Below are positions 33,871 to 45,670 of a stretch of DNA of 64,000 bases, piece by piece. The DNA is from Metallyticus violacea (Eukaryota > Arthropoda > Insecta > Mantodea > Metallyticidae). Position numbers and translations under genes: made by a program. The first letter of the stretch is position 1, and every line of letters begins with the position of its first letter. The notes under the pieces are model-generated. The model had not been told where the DNA came from, did no database searches, and worked only from the letters and a program-made list of their open reading frames with translations. Location of the stretch: positions 66,818,001-66,882,000 of the forward strand of contig CM060831.1 of NCBI GenBank assembly GCA_030762175.1, read 5' to 3'.

Positions 33871-36800
33871 GAAAATACAGAAACCGTGCGTGAAAGGAAA
33901 GACAGCAGAAGAACTTCATAACGAAAAAGTGACAATTGCAACAATGTACTTGAAAAAGATTGAATAAACCTCTAGATATTTTGTAATTAAATATAAAAAA
34001 TATATATGAAATAAAATTATAATTCATATTTATGAGTGCCTTTTTAAAGATGTTTTCTTTTTTAATTTAATCTTTCTTATATTTGGAGGCTTATATTCAG
34101 AAAAAGGAACGTGTTTTACACTAATTCACACCTATTTCTTAATGCAAAAAGATCATACTTTGAGGCATTACAATATAAAGCAAAAAAATTATAAATAAAA
34201 GAAAAAATATACTTGGGCAATCATTAGGTTGATGATAAAAGTGTCTTTAAACTTATTCGTCCACATCCTTCATCCTTAGCTTTGCAGCATGAAGTTTCCT
34301 TATGTCCCATATTGTACATTGTGTGTGAGGAAGGAAGAGAGAGAAAGAGGGGGAAAAGGAGCAAAAGTCATAAACTCATTACGTTCTGTCATCGGTCTGA
34401 AAGACTATTGATATCACCAAGTTGTGAAAGGCTTTGTTTCCCTCGTTACTTTTTCCTTTACCTCTTTGTGTGCTCTTTATTTGATATTTCTTTATCGGTT
34501 TATTTGTTACACACGTGTCGTAATGGTCCATTAACACTGTCCAGCAAACACCACAAGGTTCTTTGGCACTATTTCTTTTTAAATATGCCTTATGTAGCTC
34601 TGTCTTTCTAACACTACAACTCCCGTAACCTGTTATGTGCCTAGAATTGCCTAGAAATTAAACAAAAAACTTTAAACACTAATAAAATAAAAAACAACTT
34701 TTAATTGAAATAATACCTCATTTTAAAACACAAAAGCATCGTAAAACATTAACACTGTAATTTTGGAAGTTGATATTTAATATATATTAAACCTAATAAT
34801 TATTAACTTTTTACTAAATAAAACATTTATGTATCACTCTATAACATATTTAATAATGAACACACACGAATAGAACCCAATAAAAACTAATGCGGTATGG
34901 AAAACCTTTATTAACATATTGTTAAAAGTGTATTGGATATTCTAAATATTTTTGCATTATTTTCAGATAGGACAAACAAAAATACAAAATATAACAATGC
35001 AATACTATAATATGACTCTAGAGCATGTTTACATTCAATACATATTACTTTTTTATTGTTTCTTTTGTACAGAGTGCACAAACCCACTTTCCTCTTTTAT
35101 TGCAATTTGTGTTTGCCTTTTTTTTTTATTTTAATATTTCTTTATTTAATTCTGTTGTCCCCAATTGTCATTTTTGGGTTTCTTCAAAGCTTCTAGCTCC
35201 CATGCATTAGATGCGGATTTCTTCTGCAAGTTCTAGGATAGCGTTTCATCAACTTATCCTATTTGCCTTGAAAATAATTCATGAATGATGGCAGCTAAAA
35301 ATGTTGAAGAAAACATACAGTGGCTGTCGACGTGTCACAGAACAAACAGGACATTTTCTTGTCCTCTAGTACAAGAGGACAGCAAACTTTGTTTTGTTGT
35401 AGAAAGTAATAGTATAGAATTCGTTTTGCATTATTCTATATCTCAACATCGGGGTACGTTGAAGTGTACAGAAGAAAAGGTTTGTTTCTTTTCAGTCAAG
35501 ATGGTGTTCAAATGTTTAGTAGAATTAACATGTACACAGAAGTTTTTGTACGTTTCATTGTACCAAAGGACTAGTCTCTGTAAGCTTTCAGCTTGCCACA
35601 AAGTTTCACTGTATTCAAAGTTATTTGTGTATTATTGCGATATGGCGAATCTAATTTCATCACTACACTCTCGTAAAGTTTTTCGTCAGCTGCACTCCGT
35701 TCATCTTTACCAAGTTACAGTTTGTATCAACATCTATTGGAAGGTAACTTTTATATTCAATTTATCAGGTTATTTTTGACATGGGTTAGGGGGTGAGGAT
35801 ATCGAGTACTGCTGGGGAAAAGTGACATTTGCACCCAAATTTTAGCATAGATGGGATTTATCAATGAACCTGTTCCGAGATTTTGATACTAATGCATACA
35901 TATCTGTTTTCCAACGTTACGACCTTGCGGTTTTCAAATCAAAGTGCAGAAATCCAAAGTATTTCCGGAACCTATTCTACCCATTGTCTGGTTCAAGTAT
36001 GGAGGTACCCATTACTATTGGCGAGACACGTTCATTACCCGAAAGGTTACTTTCTGAATCAATTGCAGGATGATCATCTTCATCTTGCTTCCCTATACTA
36101 TCATCTTATGTATGGAGCTCCCTGTAGATCCGATAGATTCTCGGAAATATCATTTAAACATCCTCAACATTTCATCTGTTCGAGGATGATGCCTGTGTTA
36201 CACCAATTGTCAAGACATACTTAAAAAATAATAACAATCAGAGGCTTAAAGTGCCATTGTAACCAACAATACTTGCAACACATTATCGTAACTTAGATGC
36301 AATTACTTAAAGCAAGCAATTATTGTTAGAAGAATGTAGCGGTCACATTATGTGTATATTCCGCTAAGTCAATAATTAAATCGAAATAAATCAAAAATAT
36401 AGTGCTTAGAAATCTATGAAAGCACTAAGGAAAAATTGCAAATTCATAATAAAATAAAGCAACAGCAGTTTGGACATTTAGAAGCAGTCAAAATGGTGAT
36501 TATAGTGTTAAAATGTTTCATTTCCTTTCTACCTTTGAGCTTTTAAGAAAAACTCATTTATTACTGAGTAGTCAAAATTGTACATTATGACTAATTATTC
36601 GTCTTAAAGGAGTCTGTTTTTTTTTTTCCCCCTTTCTTTCCACAACCTTTACTTTATCTGCCTTTTATAACTCTATTCTGTACTCTAGTTTTATTTCTCG
36701 TTTAATTAATAGAACTCAATTTTACAGAGTAATGATATGGTATGCAGCAATTTTGATAATACTTATAATTAAACTGAGCAACAAAATATTTTAGATAAAA

Positions 36801-37548
36801 ATTCCAACCAAAATTAAACTGGTTGCTACTGATTTGTAATACTATTATGTTGATATGACAACAACAGTTTGTTATTAAGGAAAAGTAAACCAAATCACCT
36901 AATAAAGTCACTGGCAAGTAGGAATAATACGTCACCAGGAGTGAAAATTTTTCGTGGTGAGATTTTATTGGAAAATATCAAGTCATGTCTGTTTTATTTT
37001 ATATGAAATATAAAATATAAATATATAGTTTTCAATAGGTTTTTCTTAATATAGAGCGCGTGCCTTGGTTAATACAGAAATTAAAAGTATTATTGAAAAT
37101 ATCTATGGTTTTCGTTCAAAAGGCTGTTAAAACTAAGTTCCTTTTGTTCCTGGATAAATTTTTAAAAACTTGCATGACTATGTTTAAGCGTTAATTTGCT
37201 CAATTGATTTTTCATTATTTCATTAATTCCCCTATGTTATTTCCGATTTCCCTTAGGTCCACAGTACCCTTCTGTAATTTATTGTTACTACACATATCTT
37301 ATACCCCCCAGTTAATTATCTAAACATTGAACATGCCTTGCAAGTGTTTACTTCTCCTCTGCTAATTAAATGTCTTCGTTTTGTGCAAAATACGCCATCG
37401 CGTCTAGTATTCATTTATTCCCTACCAGAGAGGCTATGAACATCACTTTCTTATATTCATACACTATTATTTTTCAGAGTGGCCAACTGCTACACAATAT
37501 TAGTAGTGTATATTATTATAAAATTCTATGTATACATTATATAGAATT
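33871..37548. other. 3.7 kb with no recognised feature
   Basis: AT-rich DNA. The longest non-repetitive frame here, 35285-35779 on + (164 aa), begins MMAAKNVEEN and is rich in Cys, Ser and Leu. It has no motif I recognise, no signal peptide and no visible codon signature. I treat it as chance, though it is the best candidate in this stretch for a real exon. Confidence 0.4.
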
Positions 37549-37560
37549 GTATACACATAT

Positions 37561-37618
37561 ACCGCCTGTGGTGCCTCAGTAGTGAAAACGGGCGTTAAAC
37601 ACTACTCAAAAAAAAAAA
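37561..37618 (+). mobile_element. SINE-A 3' stub with perfect 12-bp target-site duplication
   Basis: Only the final ~47 bp of SINE-A (ACCGCCTGTGGTGCCTCAGT ... GGGCGTTAAACACTACTC) plus an A11 tail are present. GTATACACATAT lies at 37549-37560 and again at 37619-37630, so this short stub is a complete insertion rather than the remains of a longer one. It shows extreme 5' truncation during reverse transcription. Confidence 0.92.
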
Positions 37619-37769
37619 GTATACACATATATTTCTTGTATGCTTCATAGACCGTACATGCTTAAATATGATACACAATTGAAAGAGGAACAAATAATAA
37701 TAAGACAATAATACTAAATATTTTTTTTTAATATAAAGAACGGTATTTACAGATATATGAAGTGTATTG

Positions 37770-38870
37770 CGTTCTAACCAGCAAATACATTGCTTCTAGC
37801 TTCGCGCACTTTGGATAGGAAAATGTCTATATTCAACCAATTAGCGTGGTTCGTATGGATCCCAGAAAGAATGGAGGAAGTTGGAGGAATGTTGCAAGAC
37901 TGAGCAAATACATTTATGGAGGGGGGAGGGGAAGAAAGTGAGGCAGTTGTTACAAAATTAACAGAAAACATACAATTAGCAGGCACATATATGAAAATCC
38001 GAAATTAGCAGGTAAATATCTTACAGAAGTAGGATGGTACAACATAGAATTGTCGGTCCGGGTGGTGTAGTGGTAACCATACTTGCCTCCTAACCCCAAG
38101 ACCGCGGGTTCAAACCCGGCCAGGATCGATGGATTTTTTCGGGGCGTAAAAGTCCTAAGTATGGCTTCCTTCGGAAGGGAAGTAAAGCCGTGGGTCCCGT
38201 GTCGTACATTTACTGCACGAAAAAGAACCTTAAGCCTGAAAAAAGAGGCCTCTGAGCAAAATTTGTCGGCCGTTTCACGCCCTGTATTAAATAGGACGCC
38301 GATGACCTGAGATGTTAAAGAGCGTCCTTAAATAAACCAATTAAAAAAAAAACCAACATAGAATGTAAACAAGCGAAGAAAAAAGCTGTGGCAGCACTTG
38401 AGGCTTACAGAAGGGAGGGAGACGAGGAAAAGCGTCTTTCTTACGTCCAATTAAGAAAAGAATATAAACACACATTAGAAAGTGCCAAATCGGAATGGCA
38501 AAACAAAATGGTGGGGATCTAAGAACTGCAGCCTATCTGAGGTATACGATAAACATGTGGAATTTGGTCAGAAAAATTAAAGTACGAAAAAGGGCGCAAA
38601 TAAACATCGAACCGGGAAGGTGAATGATATTTTAATATGGAAATGAAAATGGACTGGAGCAAAGGGAGGAGCCGCGAGAACTGTACTTAACCCCCCCCCG
38701 TACCAATATTAAACGGAGAAATAACGGATAACGAAAGTATATATGGATTAAAATCGAAGAAATTCCAGCTGAATTCATAAAATTCGCTTTAGTGGTACCG
38801 GAAATAGCAGACATCCTACATAATAACACTACAGAGAGGAAAAAGGTGTTTAATTTTAAGTTTGTTGCTC
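37770..38870 (+). pseudogene. LINE ORF2 relic, endonuclease-RT linker, split by SINE-B
   Basis: Just before the SINE the frame reads GWYNIE. After the SINE it resumes as CKQAKKKAVAALEAYRREGD, then LSYVQLRKEYKHTLESAK, SEWQNKM and a stop near 38520. This is the basic coiled segment between endonuclease and RT of Jockey/R1-type LINEs ('WxxxECxxAKKxAxxAxxxYRR...LRxxYKxxLxxxKxxW'). Upstream (37830-38020) LAWFVWIPERMEEVGGMLQD fits the endonuclease end in outline. Downstream pieces with stops continue to about 38870. The element is dead; the SINE at 38051-38353 interrupts it inside the Glu-Cys codon junction. Confidence 0.7.
38051..38353 (+). mobile_element. SINE-B, full length, 11-bp target-site duplication
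   Basis: Head GTCGGTCCGGGTGGTGTAGT, with TAGTGGTAACCAT as A-box arm, B box GGTTCAAACCC, paired acceptor strands (GGTCC/GGATC, mutated from GGACC), the body and the tail GCGTCCTTAAATAAACC plus A-rich end. CAACATAGAAT occurs at 38040-38050 and 38354-38364. It lies inside a LINE frame and restores that frame if removed with one repeat copy. Confidence 0.95.
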
Positions 38871-38949
38871 ACACGGTACGAGCACATTACAATTTTAAAG
38901 TTTAACCCCCTATCTTAAGTAACTTTCACAAGGACGCTATCATAACGAG

Positions 38950-38976
38950 TTAGGTTAGGTTAGGTTAGGTTAGGTT
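38950..38976 (+). repeat. interstitial (TTAGG)5 telomere-type repeat
   Basis: Five perfect TTAGG units plus TT. TTAGG is the ancestral arthropod telomere repeat; a short internal tract is not evidence of a chromosome end. Confidence 0.85.
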
Positions 38977-39173
38977 GAGTGTTAGCCAAGTTTTCTGTAA
39001 CAAAACTTCCTTACAAACTATACTTGAAGTGATTTCTGACACAACCAGTCTTTCGCATTATTTCAACTTTGCTGCAATCTAGTCATTTCTTGCTGTTGGC
39101 AACGACATGACGTCACCATTCAAACGCTATTTTTCCACTAATTAAATCGCTTTGGGGGGAGGGTTGCTTTAAT

Positions 39174-39459
39174 TTTTTTTATTGATTTATTTATGGACGC
39201 TCTTTAACATCTCAGGTCATAAGCGTCCCATTCAACTCAGGGCGTGAAACGGCCGACTAATTTTGCTCAGAGGCCTCTCTTTCAGGCTTGAGGTTCTTTA
39301 TCGTGCCGTAAATGTACGACACGGGACCCACGGCTTTACTTCCCTTCCGAAGGAAGCCATACTTAGGATTTTTACGCCCGCTCGGTCCTGGCCGGGTTCG
39401 AACCCGCGATCTTGGGTTTAGGAGGCAAGTATGGTAACCACTACACCGCCAGGACCGAC
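39174..39459 (-). mobile_element. SINE-B, full length, 11-bp target-site duplication
   Basis: On the minus strand: head GTCGGTCCTGGCGGTGTAGT, B box GGTTCGAACCC, body CCTTCGGAAGGGAAGTAAAG and tail GCGTCCATAAATAAATC with an A-rich end (T-rich on +). GTTGCTTTAAT at 39163-39173 is repeated at 39460-39470. Well preserved; a younger insertion. Confidence 0.95.
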
Positions 39460-39470
39460 GTTGCTTTAAT

Positions 39471-42346
39471 AGCTTCCGATAAACTCACATCATCTTCTTA
39501 TGATTTATGCTATATTTTATGTAAGTTTTTCAACCTTTCATGTATTTTTAATACCATCGGGTATTTTGACCGTTATTCATATAAAATATAATCTAAAAAG
39601 GAACGCATAATAATCACATTTCAGTTAACGTGATTAAAATGTTGCAGTTGGAATATATAGCCGGCTACTTCAGAGCTGCCATATAACAGATTTCTGAAGC
39701 AGATATAAGCAATGTCACAAGAACACGACTACTGTTGAAAACAGTATACAAAACCTGATTTTCCTTCGCAACACGAAGATTATGAGCGTAGCGAGTGGCT
39801 CGTAAACTTTCGGGCACATTACACCAGAGACTTGACTTATAGAGGTTTACAAGAGGAGGCAAGGGTAACAAATGTGTGTATTTATTTAGACTTAAGGTCT
39901 ATAAAACAGATCTCTTCACGGGGATGGGACATGCAGGTCAGATTCTTCGAAACCTTTTAACTGCCTCGTTTTCAACTCCCTAGACTATTCTGTCTCTAAA
40001 TGAAAAGGAGAGAGGCTCGATTTTTCCTTTATTTGCTCTCTTTCAGTAGAAAACATTTACTCATTATTGCTAATTTTAAATTACTTTGAACTGCATGTCA
40101 TACAAATTCTAAACATGCATGACCAAATTCCCCCAAAGCTAAATCTAACATTTAGAAGAGACGTTTATGGTATCAAGTTTGATCGTAACCCTCTCCATTA
40201 AAGATAATACTATTGCTTCTCTAGAGCTAAAATAAAGGAGAAAATTGAAGAACAGCAAAACCTAATGCCGAACAAAAAGGTCTTGCTCCTCATCCATAAA
40301 GAAGATTTTTTTATGCTTCTTCCTCTGATGGCAGATCAAGTTTCTGAACGAGCATTTTACGCTTCTTTTCACTTTGTTCAAAAGAAACAAAAAAAAAAAA
40401 AAAAAAAAAAATCCCCAGAGCAGACTCGAAGTTGGAAAAGTTTAAACCGAGCGCTTTAACAGTAAAACGAATTAACATTGCAAGCTCCAGCCTCTCTAGT
40501 CAGACTTAAACTTATTTTAGTTTCAGCATGGAAATAAAACTGCATGTATAGCTTCGATTTTAAAAAGCATCCGGTGTTACGGCGATATACAGGGTGAATT
40601 CTAAAGTAACCGCACAAGTATTGACAGAAGAGTTAACTATTATTAGAAATCTACCCAGCATACACAAAATGCTCCCACCGTCCACTCAAATTTTCTTTGT
40701 TTTTACAATTTTATGTTGCTATGATTAAATGTCCCATACACGCCACTTTTTAGATATCATTTATAATTTAAGGAAAAAGATAGTAGTAATAATAATTATA
40801 TACAGTTTCATCAACATATACAGGATGTAAAAGTGAAGATGCAAACACTAACAAAGAAGAAGATAACTGTAATCATAACGTGAGCACACTGCAATCATAA
40901 ACTAAAATTTCCATCCCGTCCTCGCTGCTCTCGCACCCCCCCTCCTCCTGGTGAGTTTAATTTCACTTCTTGACAAAGAAAGATAATCCCCTTCCTTAGA
41001 AGGCAAAACTTGAGAAGGGGTGATGTACTGGTACCTGAATATTTACTTAAAAATAACCTACATAAAATATTTTGCATAGCAAGTGCAAACTTTATTGCAA
41101 TTTTAGCATATAGTAATATCAAACAGGAAACATAGCAAACATAACCTGAATTTGTGGATCCAACGTGAAATATGACAATTATTTGCCCGTTTAAAATTTG
41201 TAGCTTTCTAAAGTCTCACCAAGGAAATAAGCAAAATGCAGAACAATCTGATTGGCATAGAACCTATAAAACATATAAATATTTAAAAAAATAACAAGCA
41301 GCTCAAATTAATAATATCGGGTAAATCCTAGGCAAAAACAAAAACAAAATAAGCATGCACTTACCAAAGCTAACTTACCAAAAGCTAACAAAGAAAAATA
41401 ATTTTGTCCCAAAAAATTAGTAAATACAAAACGTAATTTAATAAACTAGAAGCCTAAAGAAAAGAAACATTACACGATTAGTGAGAAGCATATGTAGTTA
41501 ACAGGAAGTCTCAAGTTCGATATTCACCCTTCGAAATCTTAGGGAGCAGTCTCTTCTCTGTTTGCACTGCCAAGCTGAACCCCCTCGAAGCGATTCAAGA
41601 AGAAGGAAGGAGAGATGCTTGTTCGTTTATCATTGGCGAACGCCTGTGATGTAAGGTCCGTCATTATATCTCAAAATGACTTGCAGCTATCGGCGACGTA
41701 AGCTGTGGCTCTCGGTCAAAACAGGAGTAAAGTGCACCCCGTGTTATCCTTCAGAATGCATAAGATGCGACTCTTATTCTCATGTTGAGTATACAGAATA
41801 CGATCAATTGTTCTTCTTGAATTAAGGGGAATCCACGCATATGTTAAACGTTATCTAACACTCCCTTCCCATTAAAGATTTAGGAGTGACACCAACTCAA
41901 ACACATTACTATAAAGTATGGATGAGTTCAAACAATAAGATCTGCGTTGGTGTCGCAAATAAACCGTTTTTAATATAAAAACATATGAAAGGTAACATAT
42001 GAAAGGCGACGAATCTATCATTTTCAGGCAGTATATCCAACAGTAAATTTACAGAATACTGCGAAGTAGCAGACGATAACTTAATACAGTATACAGGAAT
42101 ACAACTGTTCTGAAGAAAGTGCTATATGCTGATGACCAGATGCAGGAAGTTCAGGCGTTTATTTCGGTTAAAATAGGCAAGCAAAAAGGCACTTAAAAGT
42201 AGTGAAAATGGGCAGTAATATAATTAAAATAATCATTTATTAAAAGAGATATCAGAAATAAACTCCCTCATTATTAATGAAAATAGTTATTTAAGATATT
42301 CAACTTCCTTATCACATAATTAAAGTACTTAAGCTTATTTTTCTTA
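39471..42346. other. no feature recognised
   Basis: Mostly unassigned. Isolated TACAGGGTG-like words at 40589 and 40820 resemble Tc1/mariner ends, but both face the same way and no partner was found. A poly(A) of about 22 lies at 40389. The minus-strand frame 40895-41122 has no recognised match. Confidence 0.4.
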
Positions 42347-42505
42347 GTTACAAGCAACAAAAAGATGTTTTTTCAAGGTATCAACTATCATGGTCAGAGG
42401 CTTGTCAGAAAGAACATTTTTCATCATGGAAAAAGAACGTTCTACTTCCATTGAAGTGAGTGGAGCATATTTAAAACAAGCTAGTTCGGAAGGACTCTTC
42501 AGGAT
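42347..42505 (-). pseudogene. hAT transposase dimerisation domain fragment
   Basis: The minus strand reads SELACFKYAPLTSMEVERSF, then SMMKNVLSDKPLTMIVDTLK and KHLFVACN. This is a close fit to the C-terminal dimerisation domain of hAT transposases ('xxxPxTSxxVERSFSxxKxxLxDxRxxLxxxxLxxLxxVxxN'). No stop lies inside this piece. The catalytic core is not recognisable upstream. It forms part of a dispersed repeat with a second copy at 62.6 kb. Confidence 0.75.
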
Positions 42506-42925
42506 ATCATGGAAATAGACAAACTAAAGTAGTTTTGAATAGTCCTGGCGAATGAGCAAAAGATGTGCAGTTGTTGTGTTGTCGAGTTTATTTTCTGTTT
42601 ATGTTTTATACGGGAATCAGGTCAGTGTCTCTGTTACTTCCACACTGAACACACTGCACGGGTGGTTTATTGCACTGCTATACCGCTCTCGTCTTTCTAG
42701 CTCGCAATTGTTTGTTACATTTATGTGGTTGAGAAGTTACCTCACCAAAAATTTCCTAGAATTGTCTCGCGCAGATCGATACAAGGTCATTCTCCAGGAC
42801 TTTTCAAAACTACAGTACTTCCTTCATCCTCTCTATTTTTGGAATTCGTATGCCCGAGATAACCTTGATTTCCTTTCTCTAATGAAGATTTTACTATTTG
42901 AAGAGTTTCAGTGAATGGGTTGAGA

Positions 42926-42927
<2 letters not shown>
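42395..42927 (+). repeat. hAT-related dispersed repeat, copy 1
   Basis: From GGCTTGTCAGA (42400) to GAGTTTCAGTGAATGGGTT (42920) the sequence aligns with 62650-63200. Shared landmarks include CATGGAAAAAGAACGTTCTA, TTTTGAATAGTCCTG, ATGAGCAAAAGATG, TTTGTTACATTTATG, CCTAGAATTGTCTCGCGCAG and ATCGATAC. Its first part holds the hAT C-terminal domain (minus strand). The remainder is noncoding as far as I can tell, and the plus frame 42552-42914 is probably chance. Identity is roughly three-quarters by eye. Confidence 0.8.

Positions 42928-42974
<47 letters not shown>
42928..42974. repeat. (GT)n microsatellite
   Basis: About 23 GT dinucleotides directly at the right edge of the dispersed repeat; copy 2 lacks it. 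Confidence 0.92.
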
Positions 42975-42978
<4 letters not shown>

Positions 42979-43689
42979 CATTTAAGCTGCCTGGTGCCTG
43001 GTGTCCGTTTAAATGACCTTCGTTTGCTATTAGGATAGCGGGTGTCAATGAATTAAGAACTGAATTAATTGAAATACTTACGTCACAAAATTGTGTAAAA
43101 TTAAAGGTTAATTAACTAAAGAATGAAATAACTCTATGACGATCAAAAGGAAGATTCTTAAAATAATGGAATGTTTCTTGGGCTGAAAGCTCCCCTTCCA
43201 TCCAGCATATTCTGTTCACGACTTATCTGTCTGTTATTCTGGTTCCCCTTCATTATAGCATAGCATAGTATTTAAGTAATTATAGTATATAATATAGAAG
43301 TATAAATACACAACAGAATAATATTTGAAAGTTTGAAAAATATTATAAATGCAGTCAGAAAATGTTTCATTTATTGCTATCATTTTAATAGCTTAACCAC
43401 CTAACATAAAATCAGCAAGACTCGTATTCCTGTGGTTTATATGAATAAGAATCTAGATCAAAATCCTGGAACATTTTCTGAAGATTAACAGTTTTTTACT
43501 GTACTCTATTTTGTATGCAAATGTAGGTTTATATATTTTGAAACGGTAAGTTACTTTGCTCAGTTTAAAAATATTTAAGAAAACGTGTGTTCTAACTTGG
43601 GAAAGGAATCACACTCATTTTTACACCTTTATTGCAACTTTTAAACACTGAGAAACTTGAACAGAAATTAAATCATCATTTACAACTAC
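42975..43689. other. no feature recognised
   Basis: AT-rich spacer before the LINE relic. Confidence 0.45.
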
Positions 43690-44463
43690 GGTTTGGACCT
43701 TAATGCCTGTTCCATCTTCATATAATAGACGATTTTTATTGAAATTTGCCTTTCTACCTCCCGAGGGTGTCCAACGGGTTCATAGTCATTTACTGTTTTG
43801 GGGATGTTATTGTAATTCATTCTATTTACATGTTCATGCCATTCTAATATGTGTTTATCGATTTTTTTCCATGATGCTTGTATCCAAGTTCATCACGAAT
43901 ATCAGAGTTTTGTTTATGGTCTAACATCTTATATTTAGCTAATGGTCTCAATAATCTCATTTCTGCAGTCTCTATCCTTTGTTTTTTTTTTTTGCTTTGT
44001 TGTTAGAGACCAAGTTTCTGAGCCATACAGCAGTGATGGTAAGGCTAGGACTGTAAATTGTTAAAACATTGCTTCTTCTATTTTTTTTCAACAAGTGTTC
44101 TTTTAATTGTACCTAATAATTGCTGGAGCTTACGTAATTTAATCATATCATTTGTATAGGCATAAGTCATATTACAACCTAAATAATTATATTAATTTCA
44201 TTGTTCCATTGGTCCATTATTGATACCAATTTTTGTTTTGAGTAGAGTTTTCTTCGAAATCCCTTCTTCCCTTTTTTTTTTTTCTTCAATTTTTTTACCA
44301 TTTTGTCCAGGTACAGAACTCAATTTAAACACAGCTCTCTATAAATTATTTTCTGATATTGCAAATACAGCTTGATCGTAAGCATTAAGTAAAGCATTTA
44401 GAGGTATTTCATTTACTATAAAATTAAAAAATAGTTCTGAACGCCATATTATGATAATCTCGT

Positions 44464-44507
<44 letters not shown>

Positions 44508-45618
44508 TTATATTTATATTTATATATATTATCAAATAAAACTGGTGACAACGAACACACTTTTCGCTGATATCGCTACCATCCATGCTTACTCCTTTAT
44601 AAAGGTTTACTTTTATTCTCGTGTCTATGTATTGCTCTGGATAGATGTTGCGGGATACCCCTAGATCTTAAATTTTCCCATAATTTCGAGCGGCAGAGTG
44701 TATCGAAAGCTTTTTCATAGTCGATAAAGGCTAAGTGAGAATATTGAATGCTCTGGGTTTCTCTAACAATTGATTTATGGGAAAAACACAATCCATGCAT
44801 AATCCTTTTTTTTTTTTTTTTTTTTTTTTTGTCTGAAACCACTTTGATCTTCAAAGAGCATATTCTATTATATTAAATATTTTGTTATTATTTTATTACG
44901 TATCTTATATCCTAAATTCAACAAACTTGTTCCTCTATAGTTGGAGCCTGTTTGCCAATTGGGATTGTAACAGCTTCTTGCCATTCCATTGCTATTTGAC
45001 CATGTTTCCAGCTTTTATGAATACAATCTAAAAATCTATATAAATACGTTTCAGGGGCGTGTTTGAATAATTATATATTTATTTGGCCTGTGCCAGATGC
45101 TTTACGGTTTTTGAAGGTTTTTAACACAGTTACAATTCATCCATTGTTAAAGGGTGTATTTAATCGTTATTTATTGCTAATTTTTCATTACTGTTTCCTT
45201 TTTTTGACAATCCATAATTTCTAGTAGTATTTCAACCGTTTAGCTGTTAAAATCGGATTCAATCGTATATTATCGTTCTCAGTTCTGTCAAGCTTTTTAA
45301 TATCTTATAGGATTTTTGTTTGTTTTCCATACACCTTATATTCAAAATATGCTATTCATTTATCCCAATTGTTCCTTTTTATTTTCTGTACTTCTTTTAT
45401 TACCGAGGCTGCCTGTTGTTTGTAGTTAATGTGATCTTCTAATGAACGGAACTTCAAATATTTCAAATACAATTTTTTTTTCTCTTGTATTAGGTCCTTT
45501 AGATCCTTGTTCCCTAAGTGTAAATATCTGTTATTTTTTCGTTTTCTTGTTTTATATAACGCTTCAGTTTTTTATTGAATTAGTAACTTCTTTATTTTAC
45601 CTATTCTTGATTTACGGA
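43690..45618 (-). pseudogene. LINE ORF2 relic with reverse transcriptase
   Basis: On the minus strand the pieces follow LINE order: KKLYLKYLKFRSLEDHINYK (linker, ~45420-45500), EWQEAVTIPI and LLNLGYKI (RT blocks, ~44880-45010), EDQSGFRQ broken by a poly-Lys run from an A-tract (44803-44830), HLAFIDYEKAFDTL (RT block A, near 44700-44740), LLNAYDQAVFAIS (~44360-44400), LPSLLYGSETWSLTT (~44010-44060), and HILEWHEHVNRM plus EPVGHP (~43760-43870). The catalytic FADD box reads NAYD, so one Asp is lost. Many frameshifts and a (TA)n insertion at 44465 confirm it is dead. The clade resembles the 'endonuclease-reverse transcriptase' LINEs common in insects. Confidence 0.8.
44465..44530. repeat. (TA)n microsatellite inside the LINE relic
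   Basis: About 16 TA dinucleotides followed by TTTATATATATTTATA variants. It sits between the RT block A and the YDQ box of the minus-strand LINE. Confidence 0.9.
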
Positions 45619-45619
45619 A

Positions 45620-45669
<50 letters not shown>
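45619..45669. repeat. (AAT)n microsatellite
   Basis: About 16 AAT/ATA triplets between two minus-strand LINE relics. Confidence 0.92.

Positions 45670-45670
<1 letters not shown>

Noticed and set aside
38950..38976. TTAGG tract as a telomere or subtelomere
   Set aside because: Only five units, flanked on both sides by ordinary interspersed repeats.
40589..40830. TACAGGGTG and TACAGGATG words as ends of a small transposon
   Set aside because: Both face the same direction and no inverted partner was found.
42552..42914. 120-codon plus frame MSKRCAVVVLSS... as a secreted protein gene
   Set aside because: It lies inside a dispersed repeat. The homologous stretch at 62.8-63.2 kb has length changes not in multiples of three, so the frame is not preserved.
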